64,000 bases of DNA from Streptomyces hiroshimensis (GTDB lineage: Bacteria > Actinomycetota > Actinomycetes > Streptomycetales > Streptomycetaceae): the NCBI RefSeq assembly GCF_014650335.1, contig NZ_BMUT01000004.1, forward strand, positions 62,001 through 126,000, given 5' to 3'. The notes under the pieces are model-generated. The model was given only the letters and a program-made list of their open reading frames with translations, was not told the origin of the DNA and did not search any database. Of this stretch, positions 35,688 to 45,354 are shown one piece after another. The position numbers and the translations under genes are program-made. Positions within the stretch are counted from its first letter, which is position 1. Every line of letters starts with the position of its first letter.

Positions 35688-37163
35688 ATGGACTCGGCCG
35701 CCGCCACCGTTCCCGCACCGGGCGGACCCGCGGCCGAGACGGCTCCCGCCGGCAGGCCCCGCGCCGCGGCCCTGCGCGCCCCGCGCTGGGATCCCTACTG
35801 GCTCGCCGGCGTCCTCTTCGTCCTCTACACCGCGCTGTCCGTGTGCCGGCACCGCCGCATGCTCACCATGTCGTGGGATCTCGGCATCTTCGAGCAGGCC
35901 ATCCGCGGATACGCGCACCTCCAGGCGCCCATAGCCGACCTCAAGGGCCCCGGCACCAACATCCTCGGCGACCACTTCAGCCCGGTCACCGCGCTCCTCG
36001 CGCCCTTCTACCGGCTCTTCCCCGGCCCCGTCACCCTCCTCGTCGCCCAGGCCGTGCTCTTCGCCCTGTCCGCGATACCGGTCGCCCGGCTCGCCGCCGG
36101 GCTCCTCGGCCGCAAGCGCGGGCTGGCCGTCGGGATCGCCTACGGGCTGTCGTGGGGCGTGCAGCGCGCGGTCGACTTCGACTTCCACGAGATCGCCTTC
36201 GCGATGCCGCTGCTCGCCTTCTCCCTCGAAGCGGTGGTGCGCGGGCGCTGGCGGGCCGCGGTCTGGTGGGCCGCGCCCCTGGTCCTGGTCAAGGAGGACC
36301 TGGGCATCACGGCGGCGGCCATCGGCGTGGTCCTCCTGATCCGGCTGCGCGGCGCGAAGGCCCGCGGCGAGGGCGTCCCGCAGAGCGCGACCCCGCTCGC
36401 CGCCGGGCTGGTGGCCTTCGGCCTGGCGGCCGCCGCGATCACCTTCGGGCTGATCATCCCCTCCTTCAACACCAGCGGCTCCTACGACTACTGGAACAAG
36501 CTCGGCGGCAGCGCCGAGCCCTCGCCCACGATCTCCGCCGGCACCGCGATACGCACCCTGCTGTGGATCCTGCTGCCCACCACCGGGCTGCTGGCCCTGC
36601 GCTCCCCCGTCCTGATCGTCGCCCTGCCGACCCTGGCGTGGCGGTTCGCCTCCCACGACGACCACTACTGGGGCACCGACTGGCACTACAACGCCGTCCT
36701 GATGCCCGTCGTCCTCATCGCGCTCACGGACGCCGTGGCCCGGGCCCGCGAGAGCCGCCGCCCGTTGCTGCGCTCCTACGCGCACCACCTGCCCGGCGCG
36801 GTCCTCGCCGCCTCGCTCGCCCTGACCTCGTCCATGCCCCTCTACGCCCTGACCGACGCCGGCACCTACCGCGTCCCGGAGCCCGTCCGCGCCGCCGAGC
36901 GGCTCCTGGACCGCATCCCGGACGGCGCGAGCGTCGAGGCCGACATAGTCCCGATAAGCCGCCTCGCCGGCCGGTGCCGGGTCTTCTGGATCGGCGACAC
37001 GCGCGGCATCACGCCGGACTACATAGCGATGCGGCTCGCCGACGGCAAGACCCCGGAGGACCTCGTCGCGGACGGCGAGCGGATGCATCCCGGGGTGCGG
37101 TACGTGTTCCTGGGGGGCGAGGGGGGTTACGTGGTGCTCAAGAGGTCGGGGGCGGCCGCCTGA
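35688..37163 (+). CDS. DUF2079 polytopic membrane protein
   Basis: 491 residues from the ATG at 35688, with AAAGGA upstream. A ~35-residue Ala/Pro tail is followed by ~10 TM helices. The DUF2079 signature TMSWDLGIFEQAIRGYAHLQ and GDHFSPVTALLAPFYRLFPG appears in the first extracytoplasmic loop, then FDFHEIAFAMPLLAFSLEAV. This is the fold of GT-C-like glycosyltransferases, so lipid-linked sugar transfer is possible but unproven. Its stop forms half of a convergent hairpin (37158-37180) with the Hsp90-like gene. Confidence 0.85.
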   Translation: MDSAAATVPAPGGPAAETAPAGRPRAAALRAPRWDPYWLAGVLFVLYTALSVCRHRRMLTMSWDLGIFEQAIRGYAHLQAPIADLKGPGTNILGDHFSPVTALLAPFYRLFPGPVTLLVAQAVLFALSAIPVARLAAGLLGRKRGLAVGIAYGLSWGVQRAVDFDFHEIAFAMPLLAFSLEAVVRGRWRAAVWWAAPLVLVKEDLGITAAAIGVVLLIRLRGAKARGEGVPQSATPLAAGLVAFGLAAAAITFGLIIPSFNTSGSYDYWNKLGGSAEPSPTISAGTAIRTLLWILLPTTGLLALRSPVLIVALPTLAWRFASHDDHYWGTDWHYNAVLMPVVLIALTDAVARARESRRPLLRSYAHHLPGAVLAASLALTSSMPLYALTDAGTYRVPEPVRAAERLLDRIPDGASVEADIVPISRLAGRCRVFWIGDTRGITPDYIAMRLADGKTPEDLVADGERMHPGVRYVFLGGEGGYVVLKRSGAAA

Positions 37164-37180
37164 CCCGACGGCCGTCAGGC
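37158..37180. terminator. short bidirectional hairpin made of the two convergent stop codons
   Basis: GCCTGAC (37158-37164) pairs with GTCAGGC (37174-37180); each arm contains the TGA of one gene. Loop 9 nt. Confidence 0.5.
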
Positions 37181-40100
37181 CATGGGGACGCGGGCGAGGG
37201 CCGCGCGGATGGTTTCCGCGAGGTCGGGGACGGTGTGGCCGAGGGCGCGGAGGCGGGCGGCTACGCGGGGGAGGGGCCACTGGAGGGTGTGGGCGGCACG
37301 GAGGAGATGGAAGAGGGGGACGGGGTCGGGCCAGGAGAGCCAGCTGGCCTCGCCGTCCAGGTCTTCACTGATCAGCACGAGGTCGCTCCGCTCGGAGTCG
37401 ACGGGTCCATCCCCCGGAACGAAGAAGCCCCACTCAGAGAGCCGCTCCCCCAGCATCCACAGGTCCTCGCGCAGCTCCCACACTGCCGCCAGGAGATGGC
37501 CCGGGGCGACGTCGATGCGCGGGTCGAGCCAAGGGGCACTGCCGTCCAGGTCCTTGCTCAGCAGTTTCACGTCGCACTCGGCCGGCGGACCGGCGGGTGG
37601 CGCCGGTACCTCGAAGCCGAGATCGGACAGGCGCGCCGCCAACGCTGAGCACCCTTCGTCCGCCACCGCTGCCAGCTGGATCAGCTGACCCGGCAGTACC
37701 CGCAGCCCTGGATGGAAGTGTGAGTCGCCGCGGAGGCGAGCGAGCAGGTCACGGTCCGATTCCTTGGGGTGCTCCGGCAGCCCGGCCCGCTCAACGGCAA
37801 GGCCGAGGGCCGTGAACCGGTCGCACAACTCCGTCACACTGACCCCCAGACGCAGCGCACAAGCCGCAAGGTGCGCCGGGCCGACCGGGGAGCTGCGGTA
37901 GAGGAGCCAGGGGAACTGGCCGTCGAGATCCCTACTCAGCATGAGCATGTCCTGCAGACTCAGTACGGCGGGCGGCTCCGTGAGCTCCGGCACGGTGAAC
38001 CCGTACGCGATGAGACGCTCCCGCGCCTCGACCGGTGTAATCCCCAGCTTCTGCCCGACGAGGCACAGATGCATGAGCGGCACGGGGTGACCGACGCCGA
38101 GCCAGTTCGATCTCGCTCCCTGGGCGAGCAGCGTCAGATCGACCGGGTCGGGTTCAGCGGTGTCCGGATAGCGTTCAGGCACGAGGCCCGTGAAACCCAG
38201 CTCGACAGCCCGCTTCACCAGCTCCCGGGTGGGGACTCCGAGGCGCCGGGCCATCTCCAGGAACCAGCCCGGCTCAAAGCCTCCCTCCCCGGACGACTGC
38301 CGCAGCAGAGACCCGTCGCCCAGGAGCTGTGAGTCCATCGGCACGGCCGGCAGCACCTCTCCCGCTGCGGCCGCTTCCGGAACCACGGCCGCAAGGGCGG
38401 ACATGCTGTCCGACTGGCCGTGGGCCAGGATCCGCCACAGGAGGAGGTGATCCGGCACGTTGTCGCTCACAGACCCGGAGGGGTGGTGGCCCTTCTTGAA
38501 GGGGGAGTTGAGCCGCCCTGCCTTCTGCAGGAGATCCACATCCCAGAGACAGCAGCCCAGCACGGCTTCCCCTGCGTCCTCATCGGTGACGGGCAGGGGC
38601 AGATGCGCTTCGACAGTTGCACGGGTCACCACGTCCCCGATCCAGCCGCTGCTCTCGGAGACGTCGCAGATCCATCCGTGGTGCGGCAGCCCGGCACCCG
38701 CACCGGCCAGTTCCCCGGCAGCCGGCTTCAGGAGCCGCTGGGTCCGGGGCACCACATCGTTCAGCACCTTGGTCCGGTCGACCGACAGGACCACGTCCTC
38801 TCCCCCGGTCAGGTTCACCACGGCGCCGCGCAGGGTCCCCAGCGGGCCGTCGCGGCCGGGCAGGCTCACCAGCAGCCCGTCCACAAGCAAGCCGCCGCCC
38901 CATTCGCACCAGAAGACCTGTCCGCCTTCGCCTTCCCAGGGCACCAGTTCCCCGTACGCGGTCAAACCGTCCCCGTAGTTCTCCCGGGGAGTCAGCTGCC
39001 CCGGCTCCCACACCTCCTCCGGCTCGTCCTCCCCCTCCCTCCACACCGTCGTGCGGAACTCCGCCACGCCCAGCAGCTTCCTCAGTGTGTCCACCGTCGA
39101 GCGGTCGCGCTTGTCCTCCCGCAGGAAGAGCTTCACCGTCGTCCCCGGCCCACCGGCGCCCCGCGCCGCCTCGCACTCGTCCACCTGGAAGAACTCACCC
39201 GGCCCGGTGATCCGCACGCGCAGCCGCCGCCCGCCGGTCTCCTCCTCGCCCGGCATGCGGCACGTGGTGACCTCGATCTCGTCCGCGAGCATGAAATAGC
39301 TGAGCACCCCGATGCCGAAGCGGCTGTTGGGGTGCAGTGTCACCGGCTCCGCCAGCGTTGCCCACTTGGCCTTCTCCGCCAGGTACTTGGGCTGGTCCAC
39401 GAACCGGGCGCCGGCCTCGGAGAAGACGCCGGTCAGTTCCTCCTCGCCCATCCCGACGCCGTTGTCCGTACAGGACAGGAACGGCCGCCCGTCCTCGTCC
39501 TCGCCCTGCCGGAAGGTGATCTCCCCGTCGTAGCGGCAGGCGTCGGCAGGCAGTCCGTCGCGCTGGGCCGTGGCCCGTACGCGGGCGCGGCGGTAGCGGC
39601 AGGCGTCCAACGCATTCTGGTAGAGCTCGCGAACGGCCAGCGACGGGTCGCGGTAGAGCTGTTCGCCCACCAGCAGTTCCTGCACCGCGTTCTCGTCGAA
39701 CCGGAACCGTACGGCTTCGCGCGGCGGCAGTTCGTTGCCCTGCTTGTCCACCTGCACCACGGCGTCAGCCCCCGCGTAGACCGGCAGATCGCGCAGCTCC
39801 GGCGGCCACGAACCGTGCCCTCCGGCGCGGTGCACCGCACGGAGCAGGGAATCGAGGCGTGCCGCATGCTCGCGCAGGGCGGCCATCACCGCGTTGTGGT
39901 GGCAGCGGGCGTGCAGCCGCCGCTCCTTGCCGTTCGCCCGGCGCTCCCACTCCGCCTTCTCGACCGTGTCGCGCAGCCCCGCCAGGGAGACGGGGTGCGC
40001 GATGCCGAGGTGCTGGACGATCGTCGGCGAGAGCTCGGTCATGTCGATGGCGAGTCGCTGCGCGACCGTGAACGTCACCCCGACCAGCTGCTCGCGCAGC

Positions 40101-40957
40101 GGCTGTTCCTGGCCTCGGTCCGGGGTGACCCAGCGGGGCGGCTCGAGGTGGGGCGGGCCGTCGATGCCGCACAGCTCGTGCGGCGAGGTGTCGGGGGCGG
40201 TGAGCAGACTCTCCAGGGACTTGGCGTCGAGGATGCCGGGGATCTCGCACGCCGGGCCCGTGACGGACAGCAGATCGGCCGGCCACGGCCCCTGCGCCAG
40301 AACCTGGTCGTGGGCCAGCCAGCGGTGGAACAGCCACCAGCCGATCTCGCGGCCCCCGCCGTCCAGGGCGCGGGCGCGCCGCACGAGGCGGTCGTTGCGG
40401 TGCAGGAAGCGCTCGTAGCGGGCCCGTTCGGCGCCCGGGGAAGGCTGGGGAGACAAGTCGAGCGGGTCCACCGGAAGGTGGGCTACCGCCCTGCGCACCA
40501 GTCGTGTGTGGTGCAGCAGCGGCAGCAGGCTGAGCAGTGCCGCCTCGGCAGGTGAGACGGCCAGCCCGGCGTCGCTCCAGACGTTCTTGAGGAGCCAGTC
40601 CGTGCGGCCCGCGATCCGCGCGGCGAGCGCGTCGTCATGCCAGGGGTCGTCCGAGAGCAGCGCGGCGGCTTCGTCGCGCGCGGCCGCCAGCCTCCGGGCG
40701 ACCTCTCCCGCCTGCCGCCGCAGCGGCTCCGCCTCGTAGCCCTGCTCGACGTGCTCCCAGGCGTGGCTGCGCTCGGCCAGGGCCACCCACGGCTCGGGCG
40801 GCGGCGAGCAGCCGTCCGGCGGTAAGTACTCATCCAGGGGCGCGGGCGGGGCTGCGCCCGCAGCCCCGTAGTAGTTCACCTGGACGTACTGCCCGTTCCC
40901 CGAGCCCTGCTGGAAGGCCGCGGGGCCCCCGAATTCGTTGCCGTGCACCCCATTCAC
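37175..40957 (-). CDS. Hsp90-like GHKL ATPase with C-terminal wHTH-like repeats; contains a TTA codon
   Basis: 1260 residues, no signal. Residues ~18-30 (QGSGNGQYVQVNYYG) resemble short RHIM-like amyloid signalling motifs. Residues ~50-430 are an all-helical region without a known domain. A GHKL/Hsp90 ATPase follows: N-box REL-x2-N448-ALDA, G1 box D498-NGVGMG, G2 box FGIGVLSYF from 547. From ~880 to the end come about six ~65-70-residue repeats with the motif LSRDLDGxxPWL...HL...LG.....RL..LGF.VP, winged-helix-like. This matches the Hsp90-wHTH proteins found in NTP-dependent conflict systems of multicellular bacteria. Leu45 is coded by TTA (40823-40825), so full expression should need bldA. 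Confidence 0.85.
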   Translation of the reverse strand: MNGVHGNEFGGPAAFQQGSGNGQYVQVNYYGAAGAAPPAPLDEYLPPDGCSPPPEPWVALAERSHAWEHVEQGYEAEPLRRQAGEVARRLAAARDEAAALLSDDPWHDDALAARIAGRTDWLLKNVWSDAGLAVSPAEAALLSLLPLLHHTRLVRRAVAHLPVDPLDLSPQPSPGAERARYERFLHRNDRLVRRARALDGGGREIGWWLFHRWLAHDQVLAQGPWPADLLSVTGPACEIPGILDAKSLESLLTAPDTSPHELCGIDGPPHLEPPRWVTPDRGQEQPLREQLVGVTFTVAQRLAIDMTELSPTIVQHLGIAHPVSLAGLRDTVEKAEWERRANGKERRLHARCHHNAVMAALREHAARLDSLLRAVHRAGGHGSWPPELRDLPVYAGADAVVQVDKQGNELPPREAVRFRFDENAVQELLVGEQLYRDPSLAVRELYQNALDACRYRRARVRATAQRDGLPADACRYDGEITFRQGEDEDGRPFLSCTDNGVGMGEEELTGVFSEAGARFVDQPKYLAEKAKWATLAEPVTLHPNSRFGIGVLSYFMLADEIEVTTCRMPGEEETGGRRLRVRITGPGEFFQVDECEAARGAGGPGTTVKLFLREDKRDRSTVDTLRKLLGVAEFRTTVWREGEDEPEEVWEPGQLTPRENYGDGLTAYGELVPWEGEGGQVFWCEWGGGLLVDGLLVSLPGRDGPLGTLRGAVVNLTGGEDVVLSVDRTKVLNDVVPRTQRLLKPAAGELAGAGAGLPHHGWICDVSESSGWIGDVVTRATVEAHLPLPVTDEDAGEAVLGCCLWDVDLLQKAGRLNSPFKKGHHPSGSVSDNVPDHLLLWRILAHGQSDSMSALAAVVPEAAAAGEVLPAVPMDSQLLGDGSLLRQSSGEGGFEPGWFLEMARRLGVPTRELVKRAVELGFTGLVPERYPDTAEPDPVDLTLLAQGARSNWLGVGHPVPLMHLCLVGQKLGITPVEARERLIAYGFTVPELTEPPAVLSLQDMLMLSRDLDGQFPWLLYRSSPVGPAHLAACALRLGVSVTELCDRFTALGLAVERAGLPEHPKESDRDLLARLRGDSHFHPGLRVLPGQLIQLAAVADEGCSALAARLSDLGFEVPAPPAGPPAECDVKLLSKDLDGSAPWLDPRIDVAPGHLLAAVWELREDLWMLGERLSEWGFFVPGDGPVDSERSDLVLISEDLDGEASWLSWPDPVPLFHLLRAAHTLQWPLPRVAARLRALGHTVPDLAETIRAALARVPMA

Positions 40958-41000
40958 GGCAACATCTTGGGCCCGCGGTACGCGGCCGACAACCCGAACC

Positions 41001-41070
41001 GGAAAGCCTCCGGACTCCTACGAGCCCAGGATCCCGGAAAGCCGCCGGACTCCTACGAGCCCAGGATCGT
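41001..41070. repeat. 35-bp tandem duplication at the mfd 3' end
   Basis: GGAAAGCC(T/G)CCGGACTCC, then TACGAGCCCAGGATC, occurs at 41001 and 41036. The second copy contains the mfd stop (TAG on the minus strand); the first repeats the stop-codon region one base out of phase, since 35 is not a multiple of 3. Confidence 0.85.
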
Positions 41071-44000
41071 CGTCAGGAACTCGCCCGTCCACGCCAGCAG
41101 TTCCCGTCCCACCAGCGGCTTGCCGCCGATCTGGCGCGTCGCCGGCCGGGGCACGAGGATCTGCTTCGTGGCCGGCTTCATGACCGTGCGCGGGTAGAGG
41201 CGCTTCAGGCGCAGCTCCTGGGACTCGCGCAGCTCCACGGGGCCGAAGCGGACGTTGGAGCCCTGCAGGGTGATGTCGGAGACGCCGCACGCGCGGGCGA
41301 GCATCCGCAGGCCCGCCACCAGCAGGAGGTTCTCCACGGGCTCGGGCAGCTTGCCGTAGCGGTCGGTGAGCTCCTCGCGGACGGCGCGGATGTCCTCCTC
41401 GCTGTTGGCGGAGGCGATCGCGCGGTACGCCTGCAGGCGCAGCCGCTCGCCCGGTGCGTAGTCGTGCGGGACGTGGGCGTCGACGGGCAGCTCGATCTTC
41501 ACCTCCAGCGGCGGCTCCTCCTCCGCGCCGCCCTCCAGGGAGGCCCGGTAGTCGGCGACGGCCTCGCCGACCATGCGGATGTAGAGGTCGAAGCCGACGC
41601 CCGCGATGTGGCCGGACTGCTCGCCGCCGAGGAGGTTGCCCGCGCCGCGGATCTCCAGGTCCTTCATCGCCACGTACATGCCGGCGCCCATCTCGGTGTG
41701 CTGGGCGATGGTGGCGAGCCGCTCGTGGGCGGTCTCCGTCAGGGGCTTCTCCGGCGGGTAGAGGAAGTAGGCGTAGCCGCGCTCGCGGCTACGGCCGACG
41801 CGTCCGCGCAGCTGGTGCAGCTGCGAGAGGCCGAAGTTGTCGCCCCGCTCCACGATCAGCGTGTTGGCGTTGGAGATGTCGATGCCGGACTCGACGATCG
41901 TCGTGGAGACCAGCACGTCGAACTTCTTCTCCCAGAAGTCGACGACGACCTGCTCCAGCCGGCTCTCGCCCATCTGCCCGTGCGCGGTCTGGATCCGCGC
42001 CTCCGGCACGATCTCGCGCAGCCGCGCGGCCGCCCGGTCGATGGACTCGACCCGGTTGTGGATGTAGAAGACCTGGCCCTCGCGCAGCAGCTCGCGGCGG
42101 ATCGCGGCGCCGATCTGCTTCTGGTCGTACGGCCCGACGAAGGTCAGCACCGGGTGGCGCTCCTCCGGCGGGGTGGTGATGGTCGACATCTCGCGGATGC
42201 CGGTGACCGCCATCTCCAGCGTGCGCGGGATGGGCGTGGCGGACATCGTCAGGACGTCGACGTTCGCCCGCAGCTTCTTCAGCTGCTCCTTGTGCTCGAC
42301 GCCGAAGCGCTGCTCCTCGTCGACGATGACGAGGCCCAGGTCCTTGAACTTCGTCTCGGACGAGAAGAGGCGGTGCGTGCCGATGACGATGTCGACCGAG
42401 CCGTCGCGCAGGCCCTCCAGGACGGCCTTGGCCTCGGCGTCCGTCTGGAAGCGGGACAGGGCCTTGGTGACCACCGGGAACTGTGCGTACCGCTCGGAGA
42501 ACGTGCCGAAGTGCTGCTGCACCAGCAGCGTGGTCGGCACGAGCACCGCGACCTGCTTGCCGTCCTGCACGGCCTTGAAGGCGGCGCGGACCGCGATCTC
42601 CGTCTTGCCGTAGCCGACGTCGCCGCAGATCAGGCGGTCCATGGGGACGGACTTCTCCATGTCCTCCTTGACCTCGGCGATGGTGGTGAGCTGGTCGGGC
42701 GTCTCCGCGTAGGGGAAGGCGTCCTCCAGCTCGCGCTGCCAGGGGGTGTCCGGGGCGAAGGTGTGGCCGGGGGCGGCCATGCGCGCGGAGTAGAGCTTGA
42801 TCAGGTCGGCGGCGATCTCCTTGACGGCCTTCTTGGCGCGCGCCTTGGTCTTCGTCCAGTCCGCGCCGCCGAGGCGGTGCAGGGTGGGGGCCTCACCGCC
42901 GACGTACTTGGTGACCTGCTCCAGCTGGTCGGTGGGGATGTAGAGGCGGTCGCCGGGCTGGCCGCGCTTGGCGGGCGCGTACTCCACCAGGAGGTACTCG
43001 CGGGTGGCGCCCTGGACGGTGCGCTGCACCATCTCGATGTAGCGGCCGACGCCGTGCTGCTCGTGGACGATGTAGTCGCCGGCCTGGAGCGTGAGCGGGT
43101 CGATGGTCTTGCGGCGGCGGGCCGGCATGCGGCCCATGTCCTTGCTGACGGACTTCTGGCCCGACAGGTCCGTCTCGGTGAGGACGGCGAGCTTCAGGCC
43201 GGGGTCGACGAAGCCGTGGTCGATGCTGCCGCAGGAGACGTGGACGACGGACGGGGAGAGCTCGGCGATGTCGGCGTCCAGGCGGGCGGGGATGCCCTCG
43301 CCGCCGAGGACCTCGACCGTACGGGCCGCGGGGCCGTGGCCTTCCGTGACGAAGACGGTGCGCCAGCCGTCGGCCAGCCAGCCCTTGGTGTCGGCGAGCG
43401 CGCGGGCGGTGTCGCCGCGGTAGGTCTCCGGGGCGTGCATGCCGAGCTTGAGGGTGTCGCCGTCGAGCTCCTCGCCGGCTGCGAAGGGGCTCACCGACCA
43501 CCACATCTGGCCGAGCTCGCGGGCGCGGTCGCGGACGTCCGCGATGCCCCACAGGGAGGCGGCGTCGACGTCGATGGGGGCCTCGCCGCCGCCGGCCGTG
43601 GCCGCCCAGGAGGCCTGCAGGAACTCCTGGCTGGTGGCGACGAGGTCCGCGGCGCGGGTGCGCACGCGCTCCGGATCGCACACGACCGTCATCGCGCCGG
43701 CCGGGAGCACGTCCAGCAGCAGCTCCATCTCGTCCACCAGGACCGGGGCGAGGGACTCCATGCCCTCCACCGCGATGCCCTCGGCGATCTTGGAGAGGAG
43801 CTCGCCGAGCTCCGGGTGCTCCTCCGCCAGGGCCGCCGCCCGCTCCCGTACGCCCTCGGTCAGCAGCAGCTCGCGGCAGGGCGGCGCCCACAGGCCGTGC
43901 TCGGCGACCTCCAGGGAGCGCTGGTCGGCCACCTTGAAGTAGCGGATCTCCTCGACGTCGTCGCCCCAGAACTCGATGCGGAGCGGGTGCTCCTCGGTCG

Positions 44001-44583
44001 GCGGGAAGACATCGAGGATGCCGCCGCGGACGGCGAACTCGCCGCGCTTCTCGACCAGTTCGACGCGGGCGTACGCGGCCGCGGCCAGCGCCTCGGTGAC
44101 CTCGCCGAGATCCGCGCTCTGCCCGGAGCGCAGGGCTACGGGCTCCAGGTCGCCGAGCCCCTTGACCTGCGGCTGCAGCACGGACCGGATCGGCGCGACG
44201 ACGACGCTGACCGGCCCTGCCGCCGGGTCGTCCTTGCTCGGGTGCGCAAGGCGGCGCAGCACGGCCAGGCGGCGGCCGACGGTGTCCGAACGGGGCGAGA
44301 GGCGCTCGTGCGGCAGCGTCTCCCAGGCCGGGAACTCCACGACGCCGTCCGGCGGCAGCAGCGAACGCAGGGCCGCCGCCAGGTCCTCGGCCTCACGGCC
44401 GGTGGCGGTCACCGCCAGGACGGGCCGCCCGGCGTCCCGAGCGAGCGCGGCCACGGCGAAGGGGCGGGCGGCGGGCGGGCCGACGAGGTCGACGTGCGGG
44501 CGGTTGCCGTCGGCCGCGGCCTTCACCGCTTCGGCGAGCGCCGGATCATTGACGACGGCGTCGAGCAGACCGTGCAGGCTCAT
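41053..44583 (-). CDS. mfd: transcription-repair coupling factor
   Basis: 1176 residues. The N-terminal UvrB-homology module (VAALARDAGRPVLAVTATGR), the RNA-polymerase-interacting domain (LQAGDYIVHEQHGVGRYIEM) and the RecG-like translocase are all present: Walker A GDVGYGKTEIAVRAAF, DEEQ box LVIVDEEQRFGVEHKE, motif III TMSATPIPRTL, motif VI QLRGRVGRSRERGYAY, and a C-terminal TRCF domain. It removes stalled RNA polymerase and recruits UvrA. A TAGGCT -10 candidate lies at 44656-44661 on the minus strand. The 3' end is duplicated. Confidence 0.96.
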   Translation of the reverse strand: MSLHGLLDAVVNDPALAEAVKAAADGNRPHVDLVGPPAARPFAVAALARDAGRPVLAVTATGREAEDLAAALRSLLPPDGVVEFPAWETLPHERLSPRSDTVGRRLAVLRRLAHPSKDDPAAGPVSVVVAPIRSVLQPQVKGLGDLEPVALRSGQSADLGEVTEALAAAAYARVELVEKRGEFAVRGGILDVFPPTEEHPLRIEFWGDDVEEIRYFKVADQRSLEVAEHGLWAPPCRELLLTEGVRERAAALAEEHPELGELLSKIAEGIAVEGMESLAPVLVDEMELLLDVLPAGAMTVVCDPERVRTRAADLVATSQEFLQASWAATAGGGEAPIDVDAASLWGIADVRDRARELGQMWWSVSPFAAGEELDGDTLKLGMHAPETYRGDTARALADTKGWLADGWRTVFVTEGHGPAARTVEVLGGEGIPARLDADIAELSPSVVHVSCGSIDHGFVDPGLKLAVLTETDLSGQKSVSKDMGRMPARRRKTIDPLTLQAGDYIVHEQHGVGRYIEMVQRTVQGATREYLLVEYAPAKRGQPGDRLYIPTDQLEQVTKYVGGEAPTLHRLGGADWTKTKARAKKAVKEIAADLIKLYSARMAAPGHTFAPDTPWQRELEDAFPYAETPDQLTTIAEVKEDMEKSVPMDRLICGDVGYGKTEIAVRAAFKAVQDGKQVAVLVPTTLLVQQHFGTFSERYAQFPVVTKALSRFQTDAEAKAVLEGLRDGSVDIVIGTHRLFSSETKFKDLGLVIVDEEQRFGVEHKEQLKKLRANVDVLTMSATPIPRTLEMAVTGIREMSTITTPPEERHPVLTFVGPYDQKQIGAAIRRELLREGQVFYIHNRVESIDRAAARLREIVPEARIQTAHGQMGESRLEQVVVDFWEKKFDVLVSTTIVESGIDISNANTLIVERGDNFGLSQLHQLRGRVGRSRERGYAYFLYPPEKPLTETAHERLATIAQHTEMGAGMYVAMKDLEIRGAGNLLGGEQSGHIAGVGFDLYIRMVGEAVADYRASLEGGAEEEPPLEVKIELPVDAHVPHDYAPGERLRLQAYRAIASANSEEDIRAVREELTDRYGKLPEPVENLLLVAGLRMLARACGVSDITLQGSNVRFGPVELRESQELRLKRLYPRTVMKPATKQILVPRPATRQIGGKPLVGRELLAWTGEFLTTILGS

Positions 44584-44693
44584 GGAGGCTTTTTCCGTCC
44601 CGGGGTGACAACGCGAATGGCCCGACGCGTGTGGTACAGGCCGGGTGTGGGACCCAGCCTACGACGGGGTGCCGACAGCCACCGCCGGAACGA

Positions 44694-44721
44694 TTCGCCC
44701 GGGGCGGCCCGCCGCTACGCT
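44694..44721 (+). promoter_or_regulatory. candidate promoter of the Uma2 gene
   Basis: TTCGCC (44694-44699), a 16-bp spacer and TACGCT (44716-44721), 31 bp before the GTG. Confidence 0.4.
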
Positions 44722-44752
44722 GTGAGACAGACGACAGCAAGGGAGGTGCCAC

Positions 44753-45343
44753 GTGACCGCCGATCCCATCGATTGGATGCACGCGCCGTCCAGCGGCTGG
44801 ACGTATGACCAGGTCAAAGGCCTGGATCTGCCGTTCGACTGGGAACTCGTGGATGGAGTGATCGTGCCCCGGGGGATGACGAATCACTGGCACGACAGGG
44901 TGCGGAACAGGCTGTACGTGCAACTTGACCAGGCCCGCCAGGATCCGTACGAGGCGGAGGCGGAGCGCTGCGTCCTGATCGACGAGTACAACCCGCCCAA
45001 ACCGGATGTCATCGTCTACGACCGCACCGGTCTCGACTTTTTCGCCCTGGAGTGCGTGCCCGTCGACTCGGTGTCCCTGGCCGTCGAGGTCGTGTCCCAC
45101 GGCTCACGGTCCGACGACCGCTTCCGTAAGCCCGCGATGTACGCCGAGGCAGGCATTCCTCATTACTGGCGCGTAGAGCGCGGCGAGGACAACTTCCCGA
45201 TCGTCCATGAGTTCTGGCTGGACCATCCGACCGGCGTCTACAAGCCGGCCAGCCGCCCCGAGGGCGCCGTGCACACCGACCGCTTCCGCGCCGAGGTTCC
45301 CTTCCCCGTGGACATCGACCTCAAGTCGATCTTCCCGTCCTGA
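44753..45343 (+). CDS. Uma2 family (DUF820) PD-(D/E)XK nuclease-like protein
   Basis: 196 residues from a GTG at 44753 with AAGGGAGG upstream. The restriction-endonuclease-like core is visible: WELVDGVIVPRGMTNHWHD (Glu and His), PKPDVIVYDRTG (the PD of the motif), SLAVEVVSHGSRSDDRFRK (ExV...K), then YAEAGIPHYWRVE. Uma2 proteins are abundant in Streptomyces; their targets are unknown. A stand-alone gene between mfd and an ABC operon, ending at a good terminator. Confidence 0.85.
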   Translation: MTADPIDWMHAPSSGWTYDQVKGLDLPFDWELVDGVIVPRGMTNHWHDRVRNRLYVQLDQARQDPYEAEAERCVLIDEYNPPKPDVIVYDRTGLDFFALECVPVDSVSLAVEVVSHGSRSDDRFRKPAMYAEAGIPHYWRVERGEDNFPIVHEFWLDHPTGVYKPASRPEGAVHTDRFRAEVPFPVDIDLKSIFPS

Positions 45344-45354
45344 ACGAAAACGCA

